DNA of 64,000 nt from Microdochium bolleyi (GCA_001566295.1 KQ964250.1:124001-188000), one strand, 5' to 3'; shown: positions 9,705 to 21,694, counted from the stretch's first letter. Notes: generated from the sequence alone by a model not told the origin. A program made the numbers and translations.

Positions 9705-12700
9705 TCAGGCATCAAAGCTGAAAGAATCGCCCATGTCCGGCGTCGCCACGCCCGCCCCGACGGCGAGCTGGTGCTGCCGCCGCATGGCGTTCATCGAGGC
9801 TTGCGGGTGGGAGATCTTGCGCATGCTGGCCCGCTCGCGGAGGGCGGACTGCTCGCCGTCTCCGCCGCGGCCGTCCCCGTGCTGGCCCTCGTCATCAGAC
9901 TCGCTGCGTCCCCGCTTGCGGCTCAGGTTGAGGCCGCCGGGTGTGGCTGTGGAGGACGAGCGCAGCGCCGCGAGAGAGAGGGCAAAGTCCTCGTGCGCGG
10001 ATGCTGACCCGGCAGAAGGGTTCAGGGTCGCAGTGGCGGGAGTCGGGGTATTCTGGGCCGTCGGATCCGGCAGCACGGGCGACGTCCACGACGCCGACCA
10101 CGCGTCATCGTTCTGTTGCTGTTGTTGCTGCTGCTGCTGTTGATACTGCCGCCGCTGGTGCAGCGACGATGCTGAGATGGGCATCTGCGCATGGTGCCCG
10201 TGGTGCAGCAGGTTCTTGTTGTGGTTCGACGCCGCGACAAACAGGTTCGCGTGGCCATGGTGCAGGCTGTTCCTTTGTTGCGATGCCGGCCGTGACGACG
10301 AGGAAAGCAGGCCCAGTCCGTGCTCATATGCTGAGCTCGGAATGGGAGCATCAGCCCACGCGTTGTGTGGCGCCCCCCAGTGGCTCGCATCGAGACCCTG
10401 CGACGACGCCCAGGAGTGCAAGCCGTTCTCGTCGACGCCCGAGGTCAACACAGAGTCGTCGTACGAATCGGTGCCCGAGGAGCCAACGGACACGCCAAGC
10501 ATGAATGGGTCTGTGTCGGCGGTGTTGATGGGGGTGTGCGCGGCGATGCCCGAGGCACCCGCCGTAGTGCCGACGACGCCGTGGTCTGACATGAAGCTTA
10601 GGTGGTGCTGCATCTCACTGCCAGAGAGGTGGCCAGAGACACCGGAGGCAGTGTCGTAGCCGTGCGGGTAGCCGTGTCCCGTAGCCGGCAGTCCGGCTGT
10701 AGGCGGTGGTGTGGCAAGGCCGTTGGGGTAGCCATCCAGCAGGCTCAAGTTCATCTGGCTGGTGCCGGCGAGATGCTGCTGCGACATGGTGACACTGGCT
10801 CCGCCATCGTACGCCGAGGCAAGGTTCTCCTGCATGGCGGCCGAGAGATGGTGCGAGTAGCTCGGGTTCGGGCTCATGACGGCGTCGCGGGAGACGTTGG
10901 GCGCGCCGCTGAGGTACGCATGCTGCTGATGGTACTGCGACGTCGGGTCGAACTTGGTCAGGAACTTCCAGCTTGTGCCCGCCGGCACGGTGACGGACTT
11001 GCCCTTCTCGTCCGCCTGGTCGTGGACGGGAATGAAGGTCCACAGGATGACGGCGCGGCGCCGCCAACCTTCTGACTTTTTGCCTGATCCACGCATGACG
11101 CCATTCTCGTCAGTGGGTGACGACCAAATCTCTTGGTACATCGCGACCTGGTCGAGAAGCTCCTTGGGGGTCTGCATGCTCGCCTTGCCCTTTGACTTGG
11201 CGCTGCCGTCTTCCGACTCGGACCTGCCCCGAGCGCGAGACGTTGCGAAGGAGCCCGTCTCGCCGCGCTCCTTCCTTTCCCGCTCGGCATTGACATATGG
11301 GGCAAGCTTGATAAAGGTGTTTGCCCAGCTCGCTGCGGGGAAAGGGACACAGATAGTGTCACGGCTGCCGCGGGCAGCACAATCGCAGTGCGGCCGCATA
11401 GAGCAGCCGTTGCGGTGCGATACAATCACATCGACTGGGTTGGTGCGATCCCAGAACTCGGGCTCTGCGTTGTTGATATGCAGCTCGTCAGGCTTGACCA
11501 CCGAGGTCATGGACCGCCACCGGTGGCCGTGGAGCTCCCGCTGGGCGATGGACAGCTCGACCATGCCATTGAGTTCGGACCCGGTCGGGAACTTGGAGTT
11601 GGAGTGCAGGTCCAGCACGACCTCGAAGTGGTACGTGTCGCACGGGCCGACGACGCAGCGCGAGTTCAGCTCGTCGGAGTGGTGTGTGTCGTCCATGGCT
11701 GCGAGCAGCTTGTCGCGCAGCTCGGGGAACCGGACTTCCCACCTGTTGGAGATGTCCCTGATGGAGGAGGACTCTTTTTGAGACAGGTTCTTGGTGTACT
11801 CGTGCAGGAGTACGGGACTGCGGCCGTTTGTGGCGGGAAGATCCTTGTAGTCCTTGCCCTCATTGAGCTTCAGGTGCGGGTAGTCCTTCTCACTGAGGCG
11901 GTGACCTTCCATGGTATGGCCGACGATCTGCTTGCGAGCCGTGCCGTCCTCCGCCGTAACCACATCGTCCTTGAGTATCACCCCAGTGGACGAGACGAAG
12001 ATGCGGCATTGCTTGGGCCGGAGGAAGACATCTTGGTCTGCGTTCAGGAGCCGGGCAAAGTACTCATAGTTGGGTCTCTCGTCAGGGAGACGGCCATCCG
12101 CAATGGCAATGAGCACCCTGTTGTTCTTGAAGGACTCTGTGTCATCATCTTCCTTCTTGATGATCTTGTCGTCCTCTTTGCCGTCCTTCTTGCTCGGGAA
12201 GATGAAGTGGACTAGTACCACTAGTGTTAGCGACCACGCTGTGAACAAGTGGCTAGAGTCAAGTCGGCACTTACATGTAACGAGTGTGTGGAAAAACCCC
12301 TTGAGGACCTGGATGTGACTTGACACCTGCTTCCGTGTCCTGAAAGCGGCGTGCTTTGTCCTCTCCCGCGTCTTCCTGTCGGGGATGCGCTCTCCGTTCT
12401 GTGGAGGGTTCAAGAGCCAGTGGTAGATCCACAGATACTCTGTGATGAGCATGTTGCGTCCATACAGGATCGTCTTGGAGCTGAATTTCTTCCGCCCCAT
12501 CTGGGGAATCATGAGGAGTGCTGCCATGCCAACAAGGTTAGGGACCAAGCTTCAGGCTCGCAAAGAACCGTGAGACGTTACTCACCATCGAGGAAGGCAT
12601 CTTCCAACCACAGCGGCCATATCGGTGCCTCCTTCTCGAGCTCCTTCTGCATCACCTTGTTGCGGTAGTCGGCGAAGTGCTTGTAGGCATAGATAGGGTT

Positions 12701-13078
12701 CTTGCTGCCCCGGGGATACCCCATTGGGGACTCCCGCAAGGAAACATCTCTGTGGAGGGAACGCCCGCTGCGGAAGCTGGTACCGTACGTTGACGGCAGC
12801 GTCTGCGTGGGGACGATAGGGGGGGTCGGGATGGAGTGTATCGGAGGAGACAGCGACATATGAGCCGGCTGGCAGAGGGCCAAGGAGGCAGCGAGGTTGT
12901 GATGAGCCTGGACGTTGCCGCTCGACTCGCCCAGTGGTTGCCGGGCGGTCTGGATCACCTCCTGGTGGTGGTTGTGTTGTGACTGTTGCGAGTGCTGTGA
13001 AGAGGCCTCGTAGGAGTAATCGTCCCCCGGCGAGTACCTCTGGCTATGGGAGAGCAAGACTGTCCGTGGCTGCTGCAT
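9705..13078 (-). CDS. abaA: AbaA-type TEA/ATTS-domain developmental transcription factor
   Basis: Three exons (13078-12586, 12520-12275, 12211-9705) join to 1081 aa. The TEA/ATTS DNA-binding domain spans both introns at ~150-225, with the signatures WPLWLEDAFLDALL, MGRKKFSSKTILYGRN and RTRKQVSSHIQVLKGF. In aspergilli AbaA acts in the nucleus in the BrlA-AbaA-WetA cascade, driving phialide differentiation and conidium formation, and binds CATTCY. The N-terminal ~140 residues are rich in Gln, His and Ser. The C-terminal half has a polyglutamine run (bases ~10111-10143) and a basic, acidic-flanked segment RKRGRSESDDE. For the second intron a nearer-branch acceptor 9 nt upstream is possible; the 12212 acceptor gives LVTFHFIF. 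At 1081 aa it seems longer than Aspergillus AbaA, mostly through low-complexity regions. Putative AbaA sites lie just upstream, suggesting autoregulation. Confidence 0.93.
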
Positions 13079-13166
13079 TGGAGCCTCTGGAACGCTCCCA
13101 AGCCTTGTGGATTAGACAGTAGCAGTGTTAACGAAGGTATGGAGGTCAGGAACTCGAGTCGTGGGA

Positions 13167-13262
13167 AGAATGCTCGACGGCGAGGGTGAAGAATTTGCGA
13201 GAATGCCTGGCAGCTCTGTCAAGAACGCTGGGGAGCAGAATTGAGATATGTAGAAAGGAATG
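13167..13262 (-). promoter_or_regulatory. Cluster of three CATTCY (AbaA response) elements
   Basis: Read on the abaA sense strand, CATTCT occurs at 13172-13167 and 13205-13200, and CATTCC at 13262-13257. All three are in the same orientation, ~90-185 bases upstream of the abaA start codon. CATTCY is the established Aspergillus AbaA binding site. Occupancy here is an inference. Confidence 0.5.
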
Positions 13263-13498
13263 GCAGTGGCAACGGCGATTGCCTACTATGGGAGAGCTGA
13301 AGGAGCAGTATGGAACGAGTGTGTTACCCACGGAGGCGTGACGACGGCTGGCATGGAGGCGAAAGAGGATTGCATGCCATGGTGACGGGCGAGCCTCGTG
13401 CTATGTATAAGTCGACATGGATGGTGTGGTCTTGTCTGGCCTGCCCGCTCTGCCGTGGAGGGTCACGCTGCTCTGCTGCTGCTGTTACTGCTGCTGCC

Positions 13499-13547
13499 CT
13501 CGCCCTCGACTGTTGCCGATGGGTCGGACAGGGCAGTCGAGGGCGAG
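13499..13547. repeat. Inverted repeat, 14-bp perfect stem, in the abaA upstream region
   Basis: CTCGCCCTCGACTG at 13499-13512 is matched exactly by its reverse complement at 13534-13547, with a 21-nt loop. It lies ~420-470 bases upstream of the abaA ATG and would form a stable GC-rich hairpin if it is inside the mRNA leader. Confidence 0.75.
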
Positions 13548-13600
13548 CAATAGTAGCCCGAATAGGCCAGCAAACATGCCTGCCCTCCTCAGACGGAGCA

Positions 13601-13607
13601 CCCCTTG
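13601..13607 (-). promoter_or_regulatory. Possible BrlA response element
   Basis: CAAGGGG on the abaA sense strand fits the BrlA consensus MRAGGGR, ~525 bases upstream of the start codon. A 7-bp degenerate motif in GC-rich DNA is weak evidence alone. Confidence 0.2.
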
Positions 13608-14548
13608 GGGCGAGGAGGCTCTGCTGCCCACCTGGGTAGTGGGGTCTCTGCCCTGTCGGCCATGTCGAAGAGGACGAGGAGCAGCAGTAGCAGCAGCAGG
13701 ACAGGAGTCGGGTCGAGCCGAGTCGAGGACGGGTGAGCACAGTATTCCAAGTGCCCTGGCTGAGGGCGAGCGGCTCGTCGAGGTAGGCAGAGCTAGGAGT
13801 TGCGGGCCCGGCGGTCTGGCATGCCAGGGGAACCAAAGGCAAGACCAGGAGGAGCACGTCTCCCGTCGGGGCTCGTCATCCCACCCCGCTCGAGAGGAGT
13901 CAAGAGGCCCCGCGGAATGCCAGCAGGGCCATCGGAAGAATGTGCCAGAGATTAGCAGGCCCAGACTGGAGGCGATCGGGGTCTGGGACAGTCGAGGGGC
14001 TGCCCCCAAGGGCGGGAGCTTCATCGGGGGAGCTCGTCCGCCCCAGATGTCCAGGTACCGCGGCCGCGGCGCAGCGGCGCATCATGACCTGCATGGAAGC
14101 CGGTGGCTACCTTGCAACGCCGCACCAACGGGCAAAGGCAGGGAGTCCAAGTGCGCCAGAGGGCGGAGGGCGGAGGGCGCGGCCGAACTGTGGGCCGGCG
14201 ATGCGGCGACAAGGGAGCGCCTGCGAGCAATAGACCCATGTCCCGCCCTCTGCAGGGCTGCTGCCCCACTTCTCCAGGAACATCTCAGCATCCAGGGACC
14301 ACCCCTTGGTTGGTGCAGACTTCTCGCGTCGTACTGTTGGCAGCATACAAGAGCTCGTGATGTGCTTCACCCGGCCACAAGCCTTCGCTTGTCGGCCATC
14401 TGCGTCACGAGGCCTCGCCTACCTTCGTCACAATCAAACAGACATTGCAAGCAGTCACGGTCACAAGAACGAGCCAACATTGCATTGCTCGGTATGGATG
14501 AGGCCAGACAAATCTCCTGATTGTGGTTGTGATTCTGCTCATGGATCC

Positions 14549-17442
14549 TCACATCTCCCCGTCGTCCTCGTCCCCATCGCCGCCAATCGTCACCTTCTTC
14601 CGGCCAGCGCCGGTCAGCTGTTGGAGTGCCACCTTGTTAGCCTGCCGGCCGACCTTCTTTTGCATCTTGGCAATCTCCTCCTCGGCATCGACAGCCTCAG
14701 CCTCAGCAAACTGGAGCACGAGCCGCCGTCCCAGCAAGTGAGTGTCCTGCAGCGAATTGAAGGCGTTTTCGGCCTCGCGAGGCGTGGTAAACTCGGCAAA
14801 CGCGAAACCCCTGGTCGCGGCGTGGTTGAACTTCTTGGGAATCCGCACGCTGCGCAGCTGGCCGTAGGTGCCAAACAAGGTCCGAATGTCCTTCTTGTTC
14901 GCCTCGAATGGCAGATTCTTGATGACAATCTTCGTTCGGTGGCCCGCAGCTTTCCTGGTCTGGTCTTCCTGCCGGCGCTCCTCGGCAGCGTCATGACCCC
15001 GGTGTGATGCTTTGACCTCGAGCTTGTGACCCTGCAGAACGTGACCATTGAGAACAGAGGAGGCTGCTTCTGCCAGAGCTTTGCTACCGAACTCGACAAA
15101 GCCGAACCCCATGCTGAGAACCTGTCCGGGCTTCTTGGGGTCGGTCTTTGTCTTCACCCGTGCTGACTTGAAGCCCTCCAGGTGGCGACATGCGGCGGCA
15201 AGCTGCTCTGTCGTCGTCTGGAAGGACAAGTTCTTCACAAAGAGAGTGCCTGTCTCTCCCTTAGTCTCCTTTGGCTCGCGTTCCAGGAGCTCTGAGACAG
15301 AGAGCTTCGTGGGCCCCGAGGCATTGGGGGCTTCGCTCGCCACTGGCGCCTGCTCGTCCTGGGCCTCTCCGCCATCACCAATGAACAAATCTCTTGGCGC
15401 TTTCTCCAGGAAGAGAATAGAGTTCTTGAACCGACGATACGCCAGCTTCCCAAATGCCGACTTGGCCTGCGGGGCATGCGCGAATTGCACAATGGCAATA
15501 GTGCCTGCCGGGGGCATCAGAACCTTCAGGATCTGGCCGTGTTCTTCGAACAGGGTCCTCAGCTCCGACGGAGATGTGCCATAGGGGAAGTTCTTGACAA
15601 GGATCGCCGTGTCACCACGGGGCCCCGACTTGAAGGCATTGAGATCGACGCCATTGGCTGAGAAATATGCCTTGGTGTCCTGGATTGTGGATGTTTCCGC
15701 GATCGCTTGCTTCACCGCCGCATCACTCGAATGGGGATCCAAGAGTTCTGACTTAGTGATGCCTAGCCGAGCACTCACTGAGGCCACCACAGCATCCTGA
15801 TTCATGAAAAGGGAATTCCAGTTGAACCTCTCGGTTGCAGCCTTTGCCTTCTTCTTGATGAGATTCTGCTGCTTGAGCGGAAGTTTGGACAGCTCGTATT
15901 CGTCCAGGTTGTGATCCCGCTTCGCAGATGACGGAAGCACGTGCAGCAGGCGTCCTTGGAAGAATGCTGCGGCGTTCTGGAATGCAGCGAGCGCTGCATC
16001 TGAGTCAACAAACAAAACAAAGGCGAACCCTCGATTATTTTGGCCGGTCTTGTCCATTGGCATGTGAACCTGTTGTCATCTTAGCAAGGAATGAAGAGAT
16101 GATAGTGGCAATGTTGCAGGATGAAACAAGGGAGGGGAAGTTCAGAAACTCAGCATCTACTAAAATACGAGCCCAGGGCGTCTCATCAAATACCATTAGG
16201 TATAAGCTGTCCCTATCTGGGATTCATCATGAAAAAGGGGGTAATAAGGCAACACAATGCTGCCAGTGATGAAAGCATATATCGGATGAGTCTTGATTCT
16301 TACCTCTTCAATGTCGCCCCATTGTTCAAAGTGGGTGCGCAGATCGTCTGGCGTAGCCGAGTACGGCAAATTCCGAATGAAGAGACGTGCGGTCCGGTGA
16401 ATAGTTTCCACTGCATCGTCCTTTGAGACTGGCTCGACGTCATCCTCTGCTGCCTCCTCAGTCAAGGGCACTGGCTCCGAGGTGGGCTCAGATGCATTGC
16501 CGCCATTAGCAACTACTTCGTTCGCCGGTTTGGCAGGCGGCTGTTGCACAACGACATCCTGTGAGACCGGCATCGGTCTCACGGGGATGTCGTCATCGTC
16601 GTCAACAAGATCCAGCAGACGATTGGTCCTTGACCGTAGCCAGTCGTCATCAGTCGCAGCCACAGGGGCACCTCCGGGGGCCTCAACCATCTCAGCGTCA
16701 GCGTCAGCAATAGCATCTGTATCGGCATGACCGCCTTCCCCAGAGTTGGCGGCAGTCTCTACGGCTGTTGGTTTCGGTAGAGGACCGGGTACCGCTTCTA
16801 TCCGAGCACGAGGTGCAGGCCGTTCAGACTTGGACGGAACATTTTCATATTCGTCGTCGGAGTCTTTCTCCGGAACTGCAACGGCCTTCATCTTTGTCGG
16901 TCTCTCCTCAACCACGTCAGGGACCATATCGTGTATCGATCGCCCTGCCCCAGGTTGCATGACAGTGAGAAACTCTTTCAACTTGGGATCAGACGCGTCG
17001 ACGTCCTCTCGCTTCCTCTTCTTGCTGCTATCCGCGGCGTCCGCCTTGGCGTCGTCGATGGGAGCAGTCCGAGACTTCGATACCACAGCTTTCGCTGGTG
17101 GCCCGGCGGCGCCCCTTGCCCCGCGCATGGTCGCAAGCGAAGGGTCGGCGATCTAGAAAACGAAGTTAGTCACGAACGCTACGGCACGGGTGAACAAGTT
17201 TGGGGACATACTGGCTTCGCAAGCTCGACTGCGATCTTGGACATGCGGATGAAGGACCGATTGAAGTGCTTCACAGCCCTCTTGGCCTCCTCGGGGCTCT
17301 TGTAGCCCACGTAGCCGATGCGGCGAGAAGACATGAGCTTGACATCGGTGATTGTGCCACTTGAGAACTGGAAGTGCTTGCGAAAGCCAGCCTCGTCGAT
17401 GGTTGGGGGAAGACCCCGGACGAACACGCGAGATGACTCCAT
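14549..17442 (-). CDS. mrd1: MRD1, multiple RRM protein for 18S rRNA maturation
   Basis: Three exons (17442-17212, 17152-16304, 16069-14549) join to 866 aa. Five RNA-recognition motifs are visible: RRM1 at ~4-80 (RVFVRGLPP), RRM2 at ~331-410 (RLFIRNLPYSA, split by intron 2), RRM3 at ~513-585 (AILVKNFPYG), RRM4 at ~634-720 (TLFVKNLSF) and RRM5 at ~740-820 (KIVIKNLPFEA). A long acidic, low-complexity linker separates RRM1 and RRM2. This order and spacing match Mrd1, a nucleolar 90S pre-ribosome/SSU-processome factor that binds pre-rRNA and U3 and is needed for the early cleavages yielding 18S rRNA. Intron 2 is 234 nt, the longest found in this window, and may carry a box C/D snoRNA. A PAC-type motif lies ~115 bases upstream of the start. 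Identification is firm. Confidence 0.95.
16142..16235 (-). ncRNA. Candidate box C/D snoRNA inside MRD1 intron 2
   Basis: On the MRD1 sense strand the intron holds a perfect box C (ATGATGA, 16230-16224), a box C'-like TTGATGA (16189-16183) 41 nt later, a D'-like CTAA nine bases before C', and box D CTGA at either 16153-16150 or 16145-16142. C to D is about 80-90 nt, normal for the class, and the host intron is much longer than the others here. I see no good terminal stem, and I could not match the bases upstream of D or D' to an rRNA target from memory. Confidence 0.25.
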
Positions 17443-18324
17443 GGTGGCAGGAATCCTCAGCAGGTGCCGATGTCTCGTGGTGCTGTCGAAGCACGAGATG
17501 TTGTGCAGCGATAAGTCTTGTCGTGGGTTGGGCTGCAAGGTAGTGATTGCGTACCCAGCGATGAGACTGTTCAATGCATGATTCCGGTGTGTAGGGTGAA
17601 TCCGGCAGGAGCGAGGACTCTGGTTGCTGGGTGCAGCTTTGGGGGATGATGAAGAAAAAAGTCGACGCGCATGGTAGAGCTCCAACTTTTTTTTCCGCCG
17701 GCTCTGAGCCAGGTCGTGACCCACCTGGCGCGTTATGTAAGCGTTAATCCGATAAGAGTCAGCGATAAGGGAAGCGCGAGCTGGAGCTTGCTGTTGACCT
17801 CGGCGGCCAATTGGAAGCGGCCCGAGATTGGGACGAACCGCTCAACCCCGTGCTGTCTCCAGGGCTCCTCCTGCAGGGCCCAGGGCAGTCTTATGCGGGC
17901 AGCCCAAAGCATTCCCAAGGCAGGTTCACACCGCACCACGATCCTCCTTGCACCGCAGCACTCCTGCCCGATTCGACGCGACGGCTCGACGATTATTCAT
18001 ACGACCGAAGCGATATACGTTTTCGATAGCACTAGCCGACCTCGGTCTCTCGTGAGCTCCGACAACCCACTGCGGCGCCGCTTTTCCCAGGTCAGACCAT
18101 AATAAACATCACCCGGGTGCCGCTTCGCGCCGGGCAGCTGTCGGCATACTCGCTAAGAGACGAGCTCCTCGAAGCAGCCATGTCGACAGCGGCCCACCCA
18201 GCTGTGTTCCTTGAGTCGGATCTGGGCGTATGGGCGACTGGGCTTGCAGGACAGCTCGTGCTAACATGGAATGGGATGCAGGGACGATCTTGAATTACAC
18301 ATATTCTACACCTGAACATCGACA
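17443..18324. promoter_or_regulatory. Divergent promoter between MRD1 and LC8
   Basis: 882 bases between two divergent start codons. It contains a PAC-type motif close to MRD1 and a T-rich run near 17686-17694. No additional gene is apparent. Confidence 0.6.
17558..17565 (+). promoter_or_regulatory. PAC-type motif (GCGATGAG)
   Basis: Exact GCGATGAG about 115 bases upstream of the MRD1 ATG. PAC is the element known from yeast ribosome-biogenesis and polymerase I/III promoters and works in either orientation. Function here is inferred from position and from the class of gene. Confidence 0.45.
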
Positions 18325-19001
18325 ATGTCTGACAAGCAAGGAGCGCCTCCCAGCGCGGGGAACCGTGAGAGACTTGAGGGTACGTTGCGCCTAGTTGTTG
18401 GTCTAGCCCAGGGAGGAATCAATGGGTTCATATTTCTACCACGAGGCATGCTAACGTCTTCTTCCACTATACAGCCCAGATCAAGTCTGCCGACATGGTG
18501 CGCCTTCCCGAGAAGCTCTGCTTTCCGGCCACTTGCTAAATAGATAACAGACGGACGACATGCAAGCCGAGTCGATCGAAGTTGGTCAGTCGTCACGCGC
18601 TTTCAAGGCGAGCCAGAAGCCGAGCTGACAAGAGTTATCATGAAGCCCAGGAAGCCATGCAGAAATTCACCATCGAGAAGGATATCGCGCAGCACATCAA
18701 GAGGACCGTATGTTGAGACTTTTGCGGGGAGTAACGGTGCGATTGACCACGCTGATTCTGAGACTGTGTTGTAGTTTGACGAGCGGAAGGGGCCGACATG
18801 GCACTGCATCGTGGGCCGGAATTTCGGCAGCTTCGTTACACACGGTCAGTACTCAGAGTTCCCTAGCAGATGCTCCTCTCTATATCCGCGTTCCTGCGAC
18901 ATGCACATCCCGCTGACTATGAAACGACTTCATTAGAGACGAAACACTTCATCTACTTCTACCTCGGCCACTGCGCGATCCTGCTCTTCAAGACGCAGTA
19001 G
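18325..19001 (+). CDS. nudG: Dynein light chain LC8 (DYNLL/Dyn2/NudG family)
   Basis: Six exons (18325-18379, 18475-18497, 18551-18584, 18646-18707, 18775-18844, 18937-19001) join to 102 aa. The product carries the near-invariant LC8 signatures: IKSADMTDDMQ, VAQEAMQKFTIEKDIAQHIK, FDERKGPTWHCIVG, NFGSFVTHETKHFIYFY and the C-terminus GHCAILLFKTQ. LC8 is a dimeric hub that binds dynein intermediate chain and many other partners; in filamentous fungi NudG is needed for nuclear migration. The N-terminal ~13 residues, before the conserved domain, are an extension typical of fungal forms. No single exon encodes more than 24 codons, so ORF calling alone misses this gene. Two splice donors are not canonical GTRAGT (GTGCGC, GTCAGT), but every junction restores the conserved frame. 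Confidence 0.96.
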
Positions 19002-21653
19002 GCTGCTGACGGTCCCCTGTCACTGTAGATGGCGACCTTTGAAGGCGGCCTTGGATGGCAACTGGCTGGTACTTCAGCACGTTCTGCGATTGACAGAACA
19101 TCTTGCTATTTCGTAGAATCACGAGCCAAGGATTCTGGGATCGCGCGGCGCAGTCACCTGGACCGCAGAGGCCATGTTCTCTCGTATGGACAGTAGCCCG
19201 GGGAGTCATTGCCTACATTCTAAAAATAATACCATATATCCCACCAGTATTTTCCTTGCACAGAACACGAGCCATATGTGTTTGGTACCTATACACAGTG
19301 AACTCAGAGCGCCGGCATGTCACCAAAGCCAGGGTGCCTACGACTTTCCTCGTAAGAGACAGGAACTCGACTTTCTCACTTGGAGATCCGCCGAAGTAGA
19401 CTGCTACGCCTGGCAGCCCGATCTAGGCATGTTCACTGCCTAGAGTTCCCGGTGGGGTTCAAGCTCTCAGTCACTGCCGGACTCTTATATTCCTGACTTA
19501 GCCTGTCTTCGGAAACGGGAATGGGATCAAGCTGTGATAGCGGACTCATGGGACATGGCCAGGCGAAGCCAAAAGTCCGGCCATGATGCAATTTACTTCA
19601 TTGCCGACTCCCCTCGCTCAGGCGCTCTGTGTTGCTACGAAAATTATTCTAGGCCGACGGGAAACAGAGCAACGATATGGGTGTGTGGGATGTCGCGTTC
19701 GAGATCGAGACGGCAAAATTCAAGCCATGATGTGTTCTCGCTCCCGCAGAGGTGATTCAACCGATGCCAGAAGTGAGCTGGCCCTCACGTGGAGCCATAG
19801 CGAAGCCATGCCAGCTTCGCCATTTGGGGAGATTTTGTGTAGATGGCTGTGCAGGCTACAGCGGGAGACCTGATAGCACATGACTTCGCAAGACTACCCA
19901 ACAGAGCCCATGGATGGGAATGAGCAATACGCATACGAGATGACGATCATAGGAACATAAGGGTTGACCCAGTAGAGTACGGGGGCTGTTTGTCCTCGAA
20001 ATATATACATCTTTCACCTCAGATAGCACGTGTCATACACACTGGGCTACAACAGACGTACACTTATTGGGAGCGACTAAGTCTGCTACAGGAGCCCATC
20101 GTCGATCTATAGCGTAGGACAATGTTCAGCCTACAACATGTGTGTACAAAAAGGATTCCAATTTGAGCTCTTCTGCGAGGGAAAAAGAGTACGAGAGTCA
20201 TTTTTTTTTTGGAAATCCGCAGGTTATGATTTAGAAGCATGTATATACTATCATTCACGGAAAAGTACTTTCTAAGCATTTATAGCATACCTGGATGCAT
20301 CACGGCTTGGCTATTCACATCTAACACCGCAAAGTTCGTATACGACACAAGCTCTGACAATGGAGACCGTCCCGGCCCTTCTCCTAGGTTTGAATTTACT
20401 TCGAGCCTTAAAAGGAAGGATGGCACGGAATTAAGAGATGGGTGAACGACTCGGCCTCGTAGCACCAGTAACAACATAAACCGATGCTAGAAACATCAAC
20501 TCCGCGACGGCCGGTGCCTCTAAATAGTCACGCACGTATACGACTATCGAAACGCCAGCACCTCTGTACCAAGACAATGTCATGGTTCATAGCATTCTTT
20601 CTACCACCCGTCCCTTGTTTCTTTTCTCCATGTTCTCGTGGCCTTCTGCCCCCCAACTCAGCAGAAGAGCGGGAGACGAACTCCGAATCACAACTGCTGG
20701 CAGACCGCAGCCCTATCGTCCATCTTCTGTTCCAAGCTTGCAGCAAACAGTGCGACACATAGCCATATTTACGCATCTGCACCATTGGGAGTCTTTGTAC
20801 GGATACACACCTACACACCCGTATGCTAGAACACTCTAAGAACCCCCCGCCCCCGACATCGTTCCAATACAGCTATAGAACTTATCAATCTGCTCGCACG
20901 GCCATGATAGCGAAGGGAAAACCATCGGTCCCGATGGAACGTAATGCATCCCCGGCCGCGGCGGAGACATAGCTTCCTTACAGAGAGCAAAGGAGGTCGC
21001 CACCTCGTCAAGAGTAACATACACACGCCAATCTCCAGCCGACGGGAAGACGGCGAGTTGACCCTGCCAAGAGACTGCATCCAAGAAGGCGAAGCACTGT
21101 ACCTTACGACATGTGGGTGGCGAACAGACCTGCGGTGTTCAGATGCCAATTTTACGGACAAAGGACTTTATGCGCAGACCCTGCAATATATAAAAGTCCC
21201 GCGCATGGCAGATCGCATAGCACAACTGTGTTCCGCAACACCGCCCGCAAGCAACCCTTCTTGCCCTACTAGTCCATTAGGTTCTATCCTCCCTCAGGGC
21301 TTCTATCTTGCCGGAGTGAAGTACAGTACTCCGTAAAGTCACATGGAGTGGCCTGTTCCGTGGTTCTCCAACGGGATACCCAACCCACCCATCCACTTCA
21401 CCCCGTTCAACCCTGGCCCGTAATAAGTTGCGGCGAGCCGAAAAACGCCGACCTGCCCCCGGGGGAAACTTCAGAGGGAACCCTAAGATCGTGAAGACTC
21501 GGTTGCAAGCCAGGCAAACGACCCTTGTCTTGTTGAGAAGGAATTTCGGCATACGGGAGAATCAAAAGAATGGAATAATCCGGAAAGTCCCCATCGCCCA
21601 GCCACGGCCGCCGAGCAGAGATCGATCCCCAGTGGGTGCCTGCCAATAGCACC

Positions 21654-21694
21654 ATGCACACACGCCCACGCGCACACGCACACACACACACACT
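21654..21694 (+). repeat. CA-rich microsatellite
   Basis: Imperfect CA/CACG repeat ending in an uninterrupted (CA) run, in a gene-free interval. Confidence 0.85.

Larger units (their letters stand above)
13079..14548. other. abaA upstream region and MRD1 3' flank
   Basis: About 1.5 kb without a supported gene. It probably carries the abaA promoter and a long 5' leader, and holds three CATTCY sites (13167-13262), a perfect 14-bp inverted repeat (13499-13547) and CTG/CAG-rich stretches near 13470-13500 and 13685-13700. ORFs of 150-370 codons occur in several overlapping frames on both strands, which reflects high GC content rather than genes. Confidence 0.6.

Noticed and set aside
13417..14520. 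367-codon plus-strand ORF in the abaA upstream region
   Set aside because: Low-complexity Arg/Gly/Ala-rich translation, overlapped by several other long ORFs in GC-rich DNA; no motif.
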